From Helochares maculicollis (lineage: Eukaryota > Arthropoda > Insecta > Coleoptera > Hydrophilidae), in contig JAWQRO010000030.1 in NCBI GenBank assembly GCA_033557835.1, positions 1 through 64,000 of the forward strand: a stretch of 64,000 bases of DNA. The letters run 5' to 3'. How positions within the stretch are numbered: the first letter of the stretch is position 1; each line of letters starts with the position of its first letter. A program made the position numbers and the translations under genes. Below, one piece after another: positions 33,896 through 45,643 of the stretch. Under the pieces are notes generated by a model that was given only the letters and a program-made list of their open reading frames with translations, was not told where the DNA came from and ran no database searches.

Positions 33896-36800
33896 ATGTC
33901 TAATTTAGACGTCGGGATGAAATGCATAAAATATATGCTTTTCACAACAAATTTCATGTTTGTGGTAAGTTCATGTTCGAAGATCAGAAGTATCACGAAG
34001 TTGTTATAAAATCTGTCTTTTTTATTGTTATAACGGAATAGATAATCGGATTCCGAGCAAACATTAAAAAATGATTACTTTATTTCGAGCGAGATAATTT
34101 CGTTTTGTGTGCCCAGTTTTTAGAAACTTTGATTTTTTGTTCAGTTGCAAATTTACAATCACTATAACTTATGACATTGCAAAAAGAGCAATTTTCTCCT
34201 CTATCTAGCTACTGCAGTTGCTTTTAAGTTAGCTGAATGAAAACATGGCAGTACGAAGAACAGTCATTTCCTTGAGACTGAAACTGTACTCCCTCCATAT
34301 CTGACCAAGAACACTTCTCTAGTTGTCATTTGAAATTGTGCATGCAGGGAGTTGATGTAGTTAGTAGAAGTTAAACTTCTCTAATTGTTTATCCCCACAA
34401 TGAACTAATCAGTATGTAATCGCTGTTTCAATAATTTAGAAACTATTGCCTTGATGCGATAGCTTAGGCAATTTACTACGAAATTAATGACAAATTGCAA
34501 TTGAAAAATTAGAGATACGCCATTTATTTACTTTTCTGGGATTGATCAAAATTATGGTCTAATTATGTTGCCAATTAAATAGAAACTTGTGCAAAGATTA
34601 TCGTTGCCTTAATGCAAAACACAAAGCTTTCTCCTCGTAATCCTTAAGTAGTTCGAGATTTTCTGTTATCGCCATAAATTTACATACATAATTTATGAGT
34701 TTAGTTAATCAAACAGGGATCACTCTAAAACCATCAGGCAACAACGTAATGGCGAGGCTTGTTTTTCCAGAACACTGACATTAAACTTTATTTTACCTGT
34801 TAAATATTAATAAATTTAAAATGGAGGTTTCCTAAATGTTAAGAGTTTCTTAAAAGGCTACTCAGAATCTTTTTCCCTCCATCCTTCTGTTTATTTTTCT
34901 CGGTATTCTTAGGTTTTTACCTTTTCCCGCAGTAAATTTCCCGTCGGTTTCCGCATACCAATTTTATAAAAATACACCACACCTTGCGCTGCTATCCCTG
35001 AAAATATATTCTTACCGCTACTGAGGCTAAGGCTGCAGGTTATAAGCTCTTATAAACCAGCAGAAAATTATCAAAATATAGCATTATTTTCTAAGAAAAC
35101 AGGTGCTAACATTATTATTTCATCGTATCGGTCCTATTTTAACTAACATCCGTTTCCTCTATTAAAAATGAGATTTGATGAACCCGAATAAATGTCCTTG
35201 ATTACACCGAGACATTTAATATTGTCAAAGTTAAACAAATCTAATTTTCTTTGTTGCATATCATAAGCTAGATTGTTGATCAACAAATGAAATCGTTTTG
35301 CCATTGTTTGTTACTAATCTCTTGAGCGCTTGTAAATTTGTGATTGTGGGTAGCAATTTTCCAGCATATAGCTTATAGATAAACACGTGTGCTGGTGCAA
35401 CTGCTGATATTTGTTATGCAATACTGTTAATTAAAAACGACATCTAAAGCAATAATCACAATTGTCAATGTATTTAAACACTCAAGAAGTCGAATATTTA
35501 TTGGATATTATGGATGATATATTTTAATGGAAATTGGCGTTCAGTAATTTTAATAAATGATGCTTAACACTTATCTTTACTTCATCTGACAAAGTAATAA
35601 GACTTGTTGCTTTTCAAAAAATTTCTTAAAATGTAATATACACATACAAAACAGAAATAATGAATGTTCTTGATGTTTTAATTGCACTCTGCACTAAAAT
35701 TCATATTGCAGTTTTTAAACGATATTCATTAAATTTATTTAAATATGTTTTTTGCGTATATATCAAAGGATTTAAGCTCTGTTTTCGCAAAACACGTATG
35801 AATATAAATCAGTGCCCATTTGGTTAATTAATGAAAAATTATCAAAACAACAACAAAACATTTTTATGAGGAATTCATTAGGGAATTGTGGTAGTTAAAA
35901 TGAAAAAAAGTCCAATTATCGTAAAATGCAAGCCAGTATTTTAAATTTTGTGTGTGTTATTTCTTTTATTATTGCACTGCTTTTTAGCTAATGCACATAT
36001 TTATTTTTTAACGATAATTACCTTTTTTGTATTTTAAAAGAAAGTTCGAAAAGATCCTCTTCTCAAATTTCCTCTTTTTAATGTCAATAGCTGTAATATG
36101 AAAATCTCGTTTACCCACTAAGACTTTTACATATTCACGAAAAACCCTAACTAATCTTAAAGTATATTTATTAAAATGATTCATAGGTACCAAAGATATT
36201 GTTTACGAAGCAAGTTTCGTTACAATTATAAAAACCAATTTTAACCTAGTATATGAATCGAGGCAATATAACCAAAGTCAATACGTCAAAATCGTTTATT
36301 TGCAAATTTATGTAGCAAGTTCCTATTTCAAAACCAGTAGTTCATTATATGTATTAAGTATGTGACTAGCTGAGAAAATTAACAGCAAACTAAACTTTGG
36401 CACGTTGTCCACACCATTCTAAAGGTGAAGTTTCGAAGGTATCATTAAGTATTTCTAAGTTTCTATTTAAATTGTACCTTGAGATGCGTTGGCTCATTCA
36501 AAATCTATTTTAGATACGCAAATAATACAACTTATATTAATGAGTGTTACGATTAAGACGTCACGTTGCCTTGTTGAAATTTGTAGAATTTGTAAACTTA
36601 TGTAGTATGTAAAATATTGATTGTAATGATTTAGTATACCTATGACTGTTTCCACGAATTTACATGAAAGTTAAAAGCGAATAAAGCTGCCGCAACTAAA
36701 AATTGGCACAATTATAACGGATCTCTGTACTATAAGTATAAATAATTTTGCACAAAATAATTCGTAAATGACTTGTATAAATGTCAATTCCATTCCTGCG

Positions 36801-39800
36801 GTTAAAAGTCGCAAGTAGGCCAAAAGTGTCGCAGTTTTATCTTATCTCTATATTTTTGGACAAAGCTTTTTATCAAGAGCAATAAATGTATTATTTCTAA
36901 TGGATTATTCATATTGTTTTACTGCCTACGTATGCCAAATACTTATTTTTTAGACAAACTACAAATTGCTAGGCTGACAGCATTATTGGTCTAAATATAT
37001 AATTTCGAATTGTTTACTGATTCTAAATGCTTTCAAAAGAGTATTTATTTTGGCTTCTGACATAAAGAAAATAGGTGTAGGCCGCCATTATGTATGAATT
37101 CATATGTTTCTTCTATTTCATCGGGATTAAAGAATCACTAAGGACTCGCCAGTTTCGATAGCCTGCTCGACTTTCATCTAAAGCATGAATTGTTTGACTA
37201 CCACAACGCTTTGTTTCAAGCGACAGAAATTTAAAAAAATCTGGAGTATCTCCACTCAACATTTCCGTATAAAAATATCTACGACATAGTAGTACTTACC
37301 ATAATTAATAATAAAACTACAAACACTTACATGCGCTTCAAAACTAAAAGCAGAAGTTTCAATATTCATAATTAACACATACTTTAATGTCTATATTCAA
37401 CACATTAATATATTCATAAGGAATATTCAACTCTTTTTCAGTACATATATATCATAGGAATATTTTTTATTAGTTCTTTATGTACTGTCCAATACTTTGT
37501 GTGTAAAAAATATACTCTTCTCTAGTCTGCAATATGGAACGCTTTTGCGAAAGCTTGGTTTTTAAAATGTGAATTCATAACTAAAGAAAGGGTCCAATTT
37601 TAGAACTCAAATTCAAAACTAAAAAAATTAAATTTATGATGGTAAAGTCCCATTTCCGGTTTTGAAATTTACACGGAACTATTTGCTATTGCTATATTTT
37701 CCATGCTTAGCATTTTTGTATCATTCTTGTAATTTTATAAATTTCAATGTCTACTAATTTTAAATAACTTTAAATATTAAAAAATAGCATTTTCGGTGCT
37801 CCCGGCGTGTTGAAAATTTGTATCTGTCAGGTTTTTGAGATTAAGATATGTACATAATTTCATTCCGATAGCTTAATTTTAAAGACTATTTTACTTGAAA
37901 AAATTCAAAACTGTGTAGGTAAACGAGTACTTCTGGCGACCATATATGCCTCAAAAGTTGATACAGATCTAAGTTTTTGCGATAATAGTCATATGCTAGT
38001 CTGACCGCTATCTTGTTTACATATACACATACACATACATACACAGACCAAAAATGGTAAACATGGATTCAAGGACACTCAAAACCTTGAGATCCGTAAA
38101 AATCTCGAGGTCGAATTTTTTCATGATCCCAATACCTTCCTTTTACTACACTTCGTATAGTAATATTGGAATATAAAAACTTCCAGGTATTATATTATGT
38201 TTCTTGACATTTCATATATACGCCTAGGATATTGCTGACTAAATAATGATTTTAAAGTAGAAACTACAATGTTTTGATTTTTTTAGATGATTGGTTTTTT
38301 GTTGATCTCAATTGGATCAACCATCGCATCGGTTTATGGAGACTTTGAGCTGTTTTTAGAAGGCCACTTTTTTAGTCCTTCAGCTCTTTTAGTAGCCATT
38401 GGAGTGATAATATTCTTCGTATCACTGTTCGGTTGCATTGGTGCTGTTAAAGAGAGCACTTGCTTAATCAACACTTATGCGCTCTTCCTTTCCATCATTT
38501 TAATATTGGAAGTTTCCGCCGCTATTGCTGCTTATTCAATGAGAGCCAACATGTTTGGATATATTGAGGAAAATATGAATTCTTCGATAAAGCAATACCC
38601 TAACGATACCCAAGTTAAGGAGCAATGGGATTTTCTTCAATACAACGTAAGTATTGGCTATTTTTTTTAAAGTAGCCATTTTGTTTTGCCTACTACTAAC
38701 TCATTTGACTAAAATGATAGTTTTACAGTTGCTTTAATTGTCTCCTTAAACTTAAGCTGTTGTAATTTATTTTTTTAGTTTGAATGCTGTGGAGTCTATT
38801 CTCCCTATGACTGGAATTTCATGAAACTGAATGCAACTAATTTATTACCCACTTCGAACTGGTCTGATCCAAAATCATGCTGTGTTGAAGAAGAATGCAG
38901 CCATATTTATGCTGATGGTTGCGTTATCAGATTGCACTACATCATATCTGAGTGCGCTTACTTGGTTGGAACTGGTGCAATTTGCGTAGCCATTGTTCAG
39001 GTATGTCCTGCATTTGTATTAATGCTTAATCTATAATTGTCACTTCGAAAGTTTTTTTGATGAAACATCAAAGTTGAATAATAAAAATTCTCCTCACTTA
39101 CACATTTCTACTTTTTTACAAAAAAATATTTTGGGTTACACAATTAAGCCATTTTTATTTTTGTATATAACAAACATCCAGCCCAGATATACAATTTTAA
39201 AATGCGTAAACGATCGAATAGCTTATTTATTGTCAGAATTAGGTAAACCACGTGCAAAAAAAATGAATATATTACCAAGAAAATAGGAAAATTTCTTGCA
39301 TTGTTATTTAGGGGTGGCGACCCCTTTAACTTGTTCCTGTCCATAAAGAGAGCGTTTTCCATTTCGGCAGGTGGGAAAGTCCTCAGTTTAAGCACAACTG
39401 CAAAAGAAAAACGAATTACAATAAATTTTAAACGCTCGTCGCCCTGCTCTCTTCTCTTTCACATTTCCAAAACAACTTCTCTGTGTAACGTTGTAAGCTG
39501 CATCTCCTCCTGTTTCTCACACCGAATTTCCACCCCAGTTCCCAGTTTTCCAGCAAACCACCAACAGGGGAAGCTGGGAGTTGTAACATGTGGTGATCGC
39601 CGTTGCAAAAGTCGAAACAGGCAATGTCGAAATCCACAAAGTTATGTCATATTTATATGTTGTGCGTAGTCTCCGCTGATGTTTATTCAGATAACTTGCA
39701 ACGCAACAGGAAATATTCCAGATTACCGCACTACCGTTTTTTAAAAGAATATATGAATATTTTCCATCTTTTTTACGCCTGGGGGGCAGTTAAATGCTTT

Positions 39801-40350
39801 TTATTTAGCACAGAACGTTAACATGTGAGATTTTTAAGGACTTTATTATGTTAGATTATACAAAGAAAAAAACCGAGTTTGGAACAGTGCTCTTTTTGTT
39901 TTATTGAAGAATTTAATTTTCCAAGCGTTAACGATTTTAAGACGTGGGAAGAAAAGTTATTGACAAGTTTTTGTTGTGTTTCCAGTAAGATGTTTTTCGC
40001 AACGCAAAACGTAACTTCAACCGAATTTTATTTGCCCTTAAACAACACAAGGGAATAAATGGAAAGGAACTTAATCCCCGAAAAGAATTTTTTTCAATTG
40101 ACGCACACTTCGATTGTTTTCGGCCTTCGCCAAATATATAAGAACGAATTGACTAATATTATTTTCCATTTTCCAGTTCCTTGGGGTAATTTTCGCCAAC
40201 ATGCTGGCCAAATCAATCCGTAGAATAAAAACCGAAGAAGAAATGAAACGCCAAGAAAACCGCCAGCGATTGTACGCTCAGTTGGCTAATGCTGGGAAAA
40301 ACGAGAAACCCACCCCCGTTATGTACACACCTACATCTAGTGAATGTTGA
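33896..40350 (+). CDS. Tetraspanin family protein
   Basis: Tetraspanins are four-helix membrane organisers of plasma membrane and endosomes. Four coding exons, 33896-33964, 38287-38646, 38779-39000 and 40177-40350, all join in phase zero and give 274 residues. Helix 1 spans the exon 1 to 2 junction (LFTTNFMFV|MIGFLLIS). Helices 2 and 3 follow (LLVAIGVIIFFVSLFGCIGAV and FLSIILILEVSAAIAA). The large extracellular loop has the diagnostic CCG (146-148), a PKSCC pair (177-178) and further cysteines at 183 and 191, making six. It also has NxS/T glycosylation sites near 161 and 170. Helix 4 crosses the exon 3 to 4 junction, followed by a basic tail. The small first exon and 4.3 kb first intron are typical of insect tetraspanins. 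The subfamily is not resolved. AATAAA lies at 40415. Confidence 0.93.
33965..38286 (+). other. Tetraspanin intron 1
   Basis: A 4.3 kb intron, largely featureless and AT-rich in its first 3.2 kb. Its 3' end carries the best-preserved single copy of the dispersed repeat (37235-38182), which ends only ~105 bp before exon 2. Confidence 0.7.
37235..38182 (+). repeat. Full-length-looking copy of dispersed repeat family (37.2 kb copy)
   Basis: The head (about 37235-37345: 'ctggagtatctccactcaac', 'actacaaacacttacatgcg') is followed by a spacer and then the complete ~557 bp body (about 37624-38180). The body runs from 'ggtaaagtcccatttccggt' through 'ccgatagcttaattttaaag', 'gtgtaggtaaac', 'gttgatacagatctaag' and 'gaccgctatcttgtttacat' to 'cacttcgtatagtaatattg'. 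Matching bodies form the tandem array at 62763-64000. I see no ORF, inverted repeat or target duplication; it may be a non-autonomous element. Confidence 0.75.
39001..40176 (+). other. Tetraspanin intron 3
   Basis: A 1.18 kb intron. The block from about 39300 to 39830 is noticeably richer in G and C than its flanks and holds ORFs on both strands, none with a recognisable protein signature. It may be an old insertion. Confidence 0.6.
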
Positions 40351-41860
40351 TTTTTCGTTAAGAAATTCGTTTGATGTTTCAGGTTTTGTGCTTAATACAT
40401 AATTATATACTACAAATAAATAAAGTACACAATTTTATCGTTATATATGTACAATAAATACTATGTATAAATAAATATATGCATTTATAATACACCAAAT
40501 AATTTATTCAATTGAATGTTTGTTTGCTAGTGACAAAATATCGTGCTTAATTTGGACACTGATTTTCTTCATGTAAGGGATAGCTTTCTAAATTAAACAA
40601 AACATGTTAGATTGTTTTGGAATCATCTGTTTTATACGTTTAGTATAATATAGTTAGCTTTAACAATTTATACACTTTAGTGTTGTTTCCAAATAGGAGT
40701 CTTAAAGAGTGTTTTGTTGGATTGAGTCTTCATTTATTCATAGTTTAACTGTCCACATATATTTTGATTTATCAGCTTTTGGAATATTTGATGATTTTCT
40801 TCTTCAATATAAATGGTGTGCTATATTCTATATGTTAAAAAATAAAATTTTCGGATACCTTTCCAGATTTTACTTTACCAATTAACCTGTAACACTTTTG
40901 ACTTCAGACAATTTGTGACAATTGACTGAAAACAATTTTATTACATCATAATGTTCATATAAATTGGAATGTATACTACTATAGATAAACGCTAATTTGC
41001 AATATTGATGTTTGGAGTTGCAAATGTTTTTGGTGAGTAATGAAATAGTTGAAAATAAAAAATGCATTCCTTGATGCTAGTGTGAGCATGAGTAAATGAA
41101 TCATATTTATCGAAGCCCTTTGTTTTGAATATTGCTTTCGATGAACCAGTTTTGTTTGCTGATAGTATAATCCAGTGTTTTTCATTCATCAGGTATTTGA
41201 AAAATCATTGACCTTATTACTTATATACGGCCGAGAATATTTTCCAAAAAAGTAGATGTTACAAAAAATTAGCATAAAAAATACATTTAATGTAGAAACT
41301 TCAAAACGTCTTTACATTGTTGGCAACACAATCAAATCGTAAATTAAGAAAATAATTAACTTTGAAGATATTTCTTGGATAGAAGTTAATTATGGTATTT
41401 CTATGCTGCAATTTTTCCAAATAGGATTGAATAAATTACAATTTTTAACCTCTTGGCCAAAATTTCCATTCGACAATAAAGAACATTCGCGAGTAGTAAT
41501 ATATTTTACTTTTCATTTGAAACTACAGCTGATTCATATATAGTCCATATAGTCTATTGCAACATCTATGAAGATCGTTTCTGCGCTGCAGAAGAGAATG
41601 AAAATTATTTACATATACAATAACAACTCGCACTACAATTGATTGTTACTCAGGAAACTCCCCATTTGCCTACAAAAGATGGAAAAAATTCAAAATACCG
41701 GTAGATGGGTACTACATGACGTGAACAATTGACACATGGAAAAAGGCAAAATACGTAAAAAATATTGCTTGCTCGGTACAAAACGAAGTTCTTTTTCTTT
41801 TGTATAGTAAAAGGAATGAAATGAAAATTTACTTGGAGACTCTCAAGCGTAAACATTCAT

Positions 41861-41887
41861 GAGTAGATCGAGTAGATCGAGTAGATC
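41861..41887 (+). repeat. 9-bp unit x3 tandem repeat (gagtagatc)
   Basis: Three perfect copies of gagtagatc in a row, just upstream of the mariner relic. Confidence 0.9.
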
Positions 41888-41929
41888 ATTCTCATTGACC
41901 ATAATACCATTAAAGAGGCAACATATAGG

Positions 41930-42240
41930 AATTTTTAATCATGACGCTGCTTTATCATATACAGCAAAACTGGTTTGCGGTACATTGTAAATTTCTGTTG
42001 GAAATCACTACCTCATTCGACTTTCTCAACAAACTTATTTTTTTACGATTATTACTTCTTTGTATCAATGGAGCATGCTGTTGTTATGCAGCGTTTTGGA
42101 TCATATCAACATGTCAAAATGGTTGGAGGAATGATTTATGACAAAAAAGAAACATTTCTACTTACATGGTATTCACCAATTACCCGAAAGATGGGAAAAA
42201 TGAATTAAATGTTATGAATCATACTTCAAATAAAGATCTT
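41930..42240 (+). pseudogene. Decayed mariner transposase C-terminal fragment
   Basis: Translation across frames gives, in order, NHDAALSYTAKLV (second catalytic region), SLPHSTFSTNLFFYDYYFF (third region; the family has PYSPDLAPSDYYLF, so the final aspartate survives), SMEHAVVMQRFGSYQHVK, and after a frameshift HFYLHGIHQLPERWEK and YESYF at the C-terminus. Only about the last 100 codons remain. There are stops and at least one frameshift, and no inverted repeat was found. Confidence 0.75.
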
Positions 42241-42254
42241 TATATCATTCTTAT

Positions 42255-42320
42255 TTCATTCTTATATCATTCGTATTTCATTCTTATATCATTCGTATTT
42301 CGTTCTTATATCATTCGTAT
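42255..42320 (+). repeat. 22-bp minisatellite x3
   Basis: Three consecutive 22-base units of ttcattcttatatcattcgt plus at (42255-42276, 42277-42298, 42299-42320). The third differs by one base, and partial degenerate units flank the array. Confidence 0.95.
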
Positions 42321-45300
42321 TTTATTTTTATATACTCCGTATAAAAAATAAACATTCAGAATTATTTTTTAAAAGAATGGTGAAGATTTTATTAGAGTTG
42401 TGATGTACAGTCAAACCTGAAGTTTGGTATGAAATATTTTAATTAACTGTGTTATTGCTGTGATAATTGCCTACATAATGTGGGTTTTGACTAAGGTTGT
42501 TTGTGTAATGTTTACTCGGCACTAATATTAATTTTATAAGACTATATAAATATTCAAAGCAAAGTGATATAAAGGTAGTTTGATATGATCTTAGAGATAT
42601 TTATTTGAAGAAAACCCATAATATTTTAAAGGTATTAAGTGGATTTAGCTCAACACGTAGCTTAGACTTAACTTGGTGTATACTGTATTATTGCTAAATT
42701 ATTTTTTGTTGAAAATTAACTCTATAGTAGGTCGAACTTCGTTATTGTGGGTAAAATGTATTAAAGAGTACTTAGATTTGTATTTTTTATGTCATCTAGA
42801 AGACGCCACTTAACAACAAAATTTTTATCAAACGATGTCCAACGATGATCTAACCAGTAACTATTAGAAAATACTGAAAACTTCAATGTTATATGATAAT
42901 CATAGGATTAAGCAGAAAATTTTATAAATATGCATTGGTACATTATGACAAAAGTTTAATAAACATTAAGCACTATATTTTAAAGTACTCAGAATAATCC
43001 AACTAGTGTGGTTTCCTACGTTTAGAGTATCATCGATAATCTTCTTTTATTAGGATGCAAATAAGCTAACAGTACTGATGCAAGAGCTTTCGCTATTCTA
43101 ACGAACAAGGATAAATGCTTATATAGTGTCATTTTATTTTATTTCAATTGTATCACGTTTTACAAGAGAAGCTCACGTTATCATTGATAATATTTAAAAG
43201 AGTAAACCAAATGGCCAAGATAGAAGGTTCACCACATTTATGAATACTACATTTTCTTTAGAATCAAGTGAATGATGTAATTTTTGCAAGCATAGTCTAA
43301 TTGTGGGTGAAATATGAGACACCTGAGGAGAGTATTTTTTATATGAATTAAGGCACACACAGACATTTATAATCAATATTATCAAGCTTAGCCACGGATG
43401 GTTTATAGTCCACTTGCATAAGATTACTAGATTTCATCAATACTGCACATTTGACAGAATATGTATTGGTCGTTTAATTATGCTCCTATATTAATTTTAA
43501 AAGAATTATATAAATTTATTGTAAATATAATTGGAGTTTCGCCTTATCCTGTGTCAGCTGTGCTTAAATTAACATATGTCCTGGATTCTTTGTTTATTGT
43601 TCTGTTATTTTAAATAAAGTGAACTAGTAAAATTGTTTGAGGAAAAGCCAAAAAGATGACATTACAGATTTACTATTTATTGTTCGGTTAGAAAATAGCA
43701 CTTTTAAGTTCTTGATAAAGCACAAAATATCTGTTTGCAGTATTAAATTGAAGTATTCCGAAGCAGCTTCTTTTCAGCCTTATAATTGAGGCAGAAATCG
43801 CTCTTTAAAGTTTACGAAAGTTGAGCTACTTATCAAATATTCATTTCGAAATTGTGCACTGCCTGCACTTATCAATTATACCCTCCTTAATTGGGAGCAA
43901 AAATCTCTGCGATGATCTATCTATTAAAGACCGTAAGAACAAGAGAATTCACTACTATACAAGATTTACAATTGAATTGCATATTCTCTCTAAATAGCTA
44001 TGAATTCAAAACGGTTTTAGTAGGTACCTTTGCCGGATTTATACAAATGATCTAAAATAGAACTTCGTGTTAGTTGCGCATTTCAAGCAAGAGAAAACCC
44101 ATTACTCATGGAAAATGGCTCCATTTTGTTCAAATTTCAATGCGGAACTTTACGCTGTTTGGCAGACTTTAAAATATTGCGACTTGTTTTCATATAGTTC
44201 TTGATTAAAAGAGGTACAGATTGCTACATATTTTGGAGAATTCTGGAATCTAATTATAACTTCGATTTAAATATTGAAAACAAGCTGTCCCTACGTTAAT
44301 TAAGACTTTATATTTATTCGCTAGATGGAGGAAGTTGACTATTTGGAAGATGATCGACAAATACGGAGAGGAGTCAGAATAGATATGGAATGGGCTGAAA
44401 AATATAAGCTCAACTAAGAGGACTTTCTTAATGAGCGCGTATAAACAAGAATTCTAATAGACGTACGGGAACGAGTCTTGTTTTACTTACTTGCTTTACC
44501 CAACAGTTTACACTTTGCAGCGACATGGCAAGGGTAAAAATTGTAAAACTTGATGCACAAAAATGATATACGTTCAGGTGAAATTTAAAAGCGTAGTGTT
44601 ATGGATAAAACGATTTCTATCCGAAATTGAAAGTAAACTAAAACTCCAATTTTTGTTAAAATATTCATGAGATTTTGAATGCATAGAAGTCGCAACCAGG
44701 AAATGGCATGTTGTATGTTATATCAGTCATGAGACATAGAGAGAGTATGTTTCAAATTCAAAAATTAGTATATACAACTTTTGAGTGACCAAAGGGAATC
44801 ATTGTTCACTTTACAATATGCAGGACGCACCATTTGGCGTTTTGAAATATAAAAACAGTCCTGTGGGACGCGTTAATGGCATTACGAGTTACTAATATTG
44901 GATGAGTGTCCATAACTCGCTTTCGTTGAGGAAATGAGGATCATGTATAACGTTCGAATTAACAAATTTAAGTCGATGAAATACACATTTATTAATTCAT
45001 AAGCTTCTTCATGTAGTTATTGTTAACGTTTGCCGAAAAGGAATTTTAATTCTGATTTTTTAACATCCTTTAAACTTCATAGTCACTAACTATGCTTTAA
45101 TTAATTAAATGTAATTTCATACGAACTATTGAAGTTAACTTTAGGCGAACTTAGACAACCCAGCGTACAAACAGCTAAATATTGAACGTAGACTTGTTGG
45201 CTAAAAATTCGTGCAAATTACGCGTAGGAGGAAGTGGAAGAAATTGAATTAAAAAATAATCAAGAAAACACCTACATTAATTTATTTTATTATTAGTAGT

Positions 45301-45643
45301 ATGTACAATATAATTTTATTAGTCCATACAATAAAATAACAACGATTCAAGTAAAATTTTATTTGATTATTAAAATTATGAGTGTCATTTTCAATAGTAT
45401 ATTTATACATAAACGTGTCGGGTGGAACTTAGGAAAATAAAACAACACTTTTTTATCCTTAAATGCTACAAACTTTGCCTTAATTATATACAATAATTCT
45501 ACATTTAAATCTCCATTCTGTAGATTTATTCCAATAACGTGGGAGTCGGAGTTTTAGTTTTTGTTAGTTGTTACACGATTAGAGCAATAGAATATTGTTC
45601 GACAATAACCAGCAAACGACTAAATGGTTCACTTAGAAAAAAA

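Larger units (their letters stand above)
40351..45643. other. Tetraspanin / Dpr convergent intergenic region
   Basis: A 5.3 kb gene-poor stretch. It contains the tetraspanin 3' UTR, a mariner relic at about 41.93-42.24 kb, a 9-bp triplet repeat, a 22-bp minisatellite and, at its right end, the Dpr 3' UTR (minus-strand AATAAA at 45530-45525). I recognise nothing in 42.4-45.5 kb. Confidence 0.6.

Noticed and set aside
39301..39669. 122-codon ORF in tetraspanin intron 3 as a gene
   Set aside because: The Ser/Cys-rich translation has no known family features, and an antisense ORF covers the same bases.
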